From Desulfocurvus sp. (GTDB lineage: Bacteria; Desulfobacterota; Desulfovibrionia; Desulfovibrionales; Desulfovibrionaceae), in the NCBI RefSeq assembly GCF_023230885.1, contig NZ_JALNWM010000190.1:1-6932 (forward strand): a stretch of DNA of 6,932 nucleotides, in the 5' to 3' direction. The notes beneath the pieces were generated by a model, which saw only the letters and a list, made by a program, of their open reading frames with translations, did no database searches and was not told the DNA's origin. Shown here one piece after another: positions 6,303 through 6,932 of the stretch; positions within the stretch are counted from its first letter, which is position 1, and each line of letters opens with the position of its first letter. A program made the position numbers and the translations under genes.

Positions 6303-6331
6303 CTGACAGGCCCCCGGCGATGGTGTAAGCT
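6303..6331 (+). promoter_or_regulatory. Promoter candidate for the PilZ gene
   Basis: CTGACA at 6303-6308 (5 of 6 to TTGACA) and TAAGCT at 6326-6331 (3 of 6 to TATAAT), 17 bp apart, 43 bases before the PilZ start codon. The -35 hexamer lies in the loop of a small inverted repeat (GGGGC at 6299-6303 with GCCCC at 6310-6314) that might instead help end the preceding transcript. The call is weak on its own but well placed. Confidence 0.45.
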
Positions 6332-6342
6332 GCTGTTCTGGA

Positions 6343-6359
6343 CCGCCCCGCGCGGGCGG
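6343..6359 (+). other. Short hairpin before the PilZ ribosome site
   Basis: CCGCCC at 6343-6348 pairs with GGGCGG at 6354-6359 around the loop CGCGC, ending 1 base before the Shine-Dalgarno site GGAGGG at 6361-6366. The layout resembles the lemA leader, but a 6-bp GC stem is expected fairly often by chance in such DNA. Confidence 0.3.
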
Positions 6360-6373
6360 CGGAGGGCAGATGC

Positions 6374-6730
6374 ATGAGCGAGCATCACAGCCGCAGCCGC
6401 AGCCGTGTCCCGGCCCGCTTCGAGGCCATCGTTTCCTGGCAGGGGCTGACCGTTCCGGTGGTCAGCGAGAATCTCAGCCTGCGGGGCATGCTGTGCGCCG
6501 CGCCCCACGGCCTGGGCATGCGCACGGGGGAGGCCTGCGTCGTGCGCCTGACCCTGGGCGCGGGCACGGTGTTGTCCATGGGCGCCCGGGTGGCGCGCGC
6601 GGGCCGGGGCACCCTGGCCCTGGCCTTCGAGGAGATGGACCCCGCGACCTTCGCCCACCTGCGCAACGTGGTGCGCTACGCGGCTTGCGACCCCGACGCC
6701 ATCGACGCCGAGCTGGGCGCCGGGGGCTGA
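6374..6730 (+). CDS. Stand-alone PilZ-domain protein, likely c-di-GMP receptor
   Basis: A 118-residue protein made of one PilZ domain, the family that binds cyclic di-GMP and then alters motility, polysaccharide or other outputs through a partner. Binding motifs are visible: an arginine-rich N-terminus RSRSRVPARF at 7-16 giving RxxxR (R11 and R15; R7/R11 also fits), and NLSLRGM at 33-39 giving NxSxxG. The rest follows the PilZ beta-barrel pattern (GEACVVRLTLG, then the GARVARAGRGTLALAFEEM segment) and a final helix. There is no membrane segment or second domain. The start ATG at 6374 has GGAGGG 7 bases upstream. It appears to be its own unit, with a promoter candidate before it and a strong terminator after it. 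The diguanylate cyclase at the left end could supply its ligand, but no direct link is shown. Confidence 0.9.
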   Translation: MSEHHSRSRSRVPARFEAIVSWQGLTVPVVSENLSLRGMLCAAPHGLGMRTGEACVVRLTLGAGTVLSMGARVARAGRGTLALAFEEMDPATFAHLRNVVRYAACDPDAIDAELGAGG

Positions 6731-6752
6731 CCCGGGGCGCCCCCGGCCGGGC

Positions 6753-6768
6753 CCCGGCCCGGGCCGGG
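6753..6768. repeat. 16-bp perfect palindrome
   Basis: CCCGGCCCGGGCCGGG reads the same on both strands. It lies between the PilZ stop and the terminator, in a run of C and G only. It may be an accessory stem to the terminator or compositional chance. Confidence 0.5.
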
Positions 6769-6773
6769 CACAC

Positions 6774-6811
6774 AAAGGCCGCCGCACCCCCCGGGGGGTG
6801 CGGCGGCCTTT
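6774..6811. terminator. Bidirectional rho-independent-type terminator
   Basis: A perfect inverted repeat with 19-base arms: AAAGGCCGCCGCACCCCCC at 6774-6792 against its exact complement at 6793-6811, with no spacer, so the real loop is about four bases (CCGG). The arm ends give TTT at the 3' side of the stem on either strand, though no longer T-run follows. It sits between the convergent PilZ gene and rpe, where a shared terminator is expected. Confidence 0.85.
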
Positions 6812-6833
6812 GGCGCGGGCGCGCGGCGCGCGG

Positions 6834-6932
6834 CTACAGCGCCCCGGCGGCGCGCAGGAAGGCTTCGTGGCGCTGCCTGTAGGGCGGGAACTTGAAGAAG
6901 GCCGAGCCGGACACCAGGCAGTCGGCCCCGGC
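6834..6932 (-). CDS. rpe: Ribulose-phosphate 3-epimerase, C-terminal end (partial)
   Basis: Reading the minus strand from the window edge gives 32 residues and a TAG stop: AGADCLVSGSAFFKFPPY followed by RQRHEAFLRAAGAL. The GAD-x-x-VSGSAFF pattern matches the last strand and phosphate-binding loop of ribulose-phosphate 3-epimerase, a TIM-barrel enzyme that interconverts ribulose 5-phosphate and xylulose 5-phosphate in the pentose phosphate pathway (usually GADxLVAGSAIF). The typical short terminal helix follows. The rest of the gene lies beyond 6932. It converges on the PilZ gene with the shared terminator between them. Only a fragment is visible, but the motif is distinctive. Confidence 0.85.
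   Translation of the reverse strand, partial: AGADCLVSGSAFFKFPPYRQRHEAFLRAAGAL

Overview
This is a very GC-rich bacterial window, dense in protein-coding genes, with GTG starts and clear Shine-Dalgarno sites. I could not establish the species from the sequence. The gene styles (CsaA-like protein, PAS-GGDEF protein, PilZ protein, ribulose-phosphate 3-epimerase of the GSAFF type) and the extreme GC content would fit a Desulfovibrio-like sulfate reducer (Desulfovibrionales). That assignment is an inference of modest confidence.

Layout, left to right. (1) 131-2108, plus strand: a soluble PAS-GGDEF diguanylate cyclase, a CsaA-type tRNA-binding-domain chaperone, and a LysE/RhtB-family amino-acid exporter. 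The gaps are 49 and 30 bases, so they may be co-transcribed. (2) 2121-5294, plus strand: a good sigma70-like promoter, a leader with a perfect 11-bp hairpin, then a tightly packed three-gene unit: lemA, an unrecognised 261-residue soluble protein, and a DUF2207 (YciQ-like) membrane protein with a signal peptide and a glycine-rich tail ending in W. The gaps are 16 and 3 bases, so these three very probably form one operon. (3) 5295-5675: no gene. It holds a tandem array of about seven 42-44-bp units starting 3 bases after the DUF2207 stop, then a promoter with a 17-bp spacer. (4) 5676-6292, plus strand: three tiny membrane proteins (48, 75 and 65 residues), all unrecognised, probably one operon. 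(5) 6303-6730: a promoter candidate and a stand-alone PilZ-domain protein, a likely c-di-GMP receptor. (6) 6753-6811: a 16-bp palindrome and a perfect 19-bp inverted repeat acting as a bidirectional terminator. (7) 6834-6932, minus strand: the 3' end of ribulose-phosphate 3-epimerase (rpe), convergent with the PilZ gene.

How the genes may work together: the diguanylate cyclase makes c-di-GMP and the PilZ protein is of a family that binds it, but they lie more than 5 kb apart in separate units, so a direct pairing is only a possibility. The most system-like part is lemA-unknown-DUF2207, where a conserved pair of poorly understood envelope proteins is interrupted by a soluble, coiled-coil-containing partner of unknown function. 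The most unusual DNA is the repeat array directly behind that operon.
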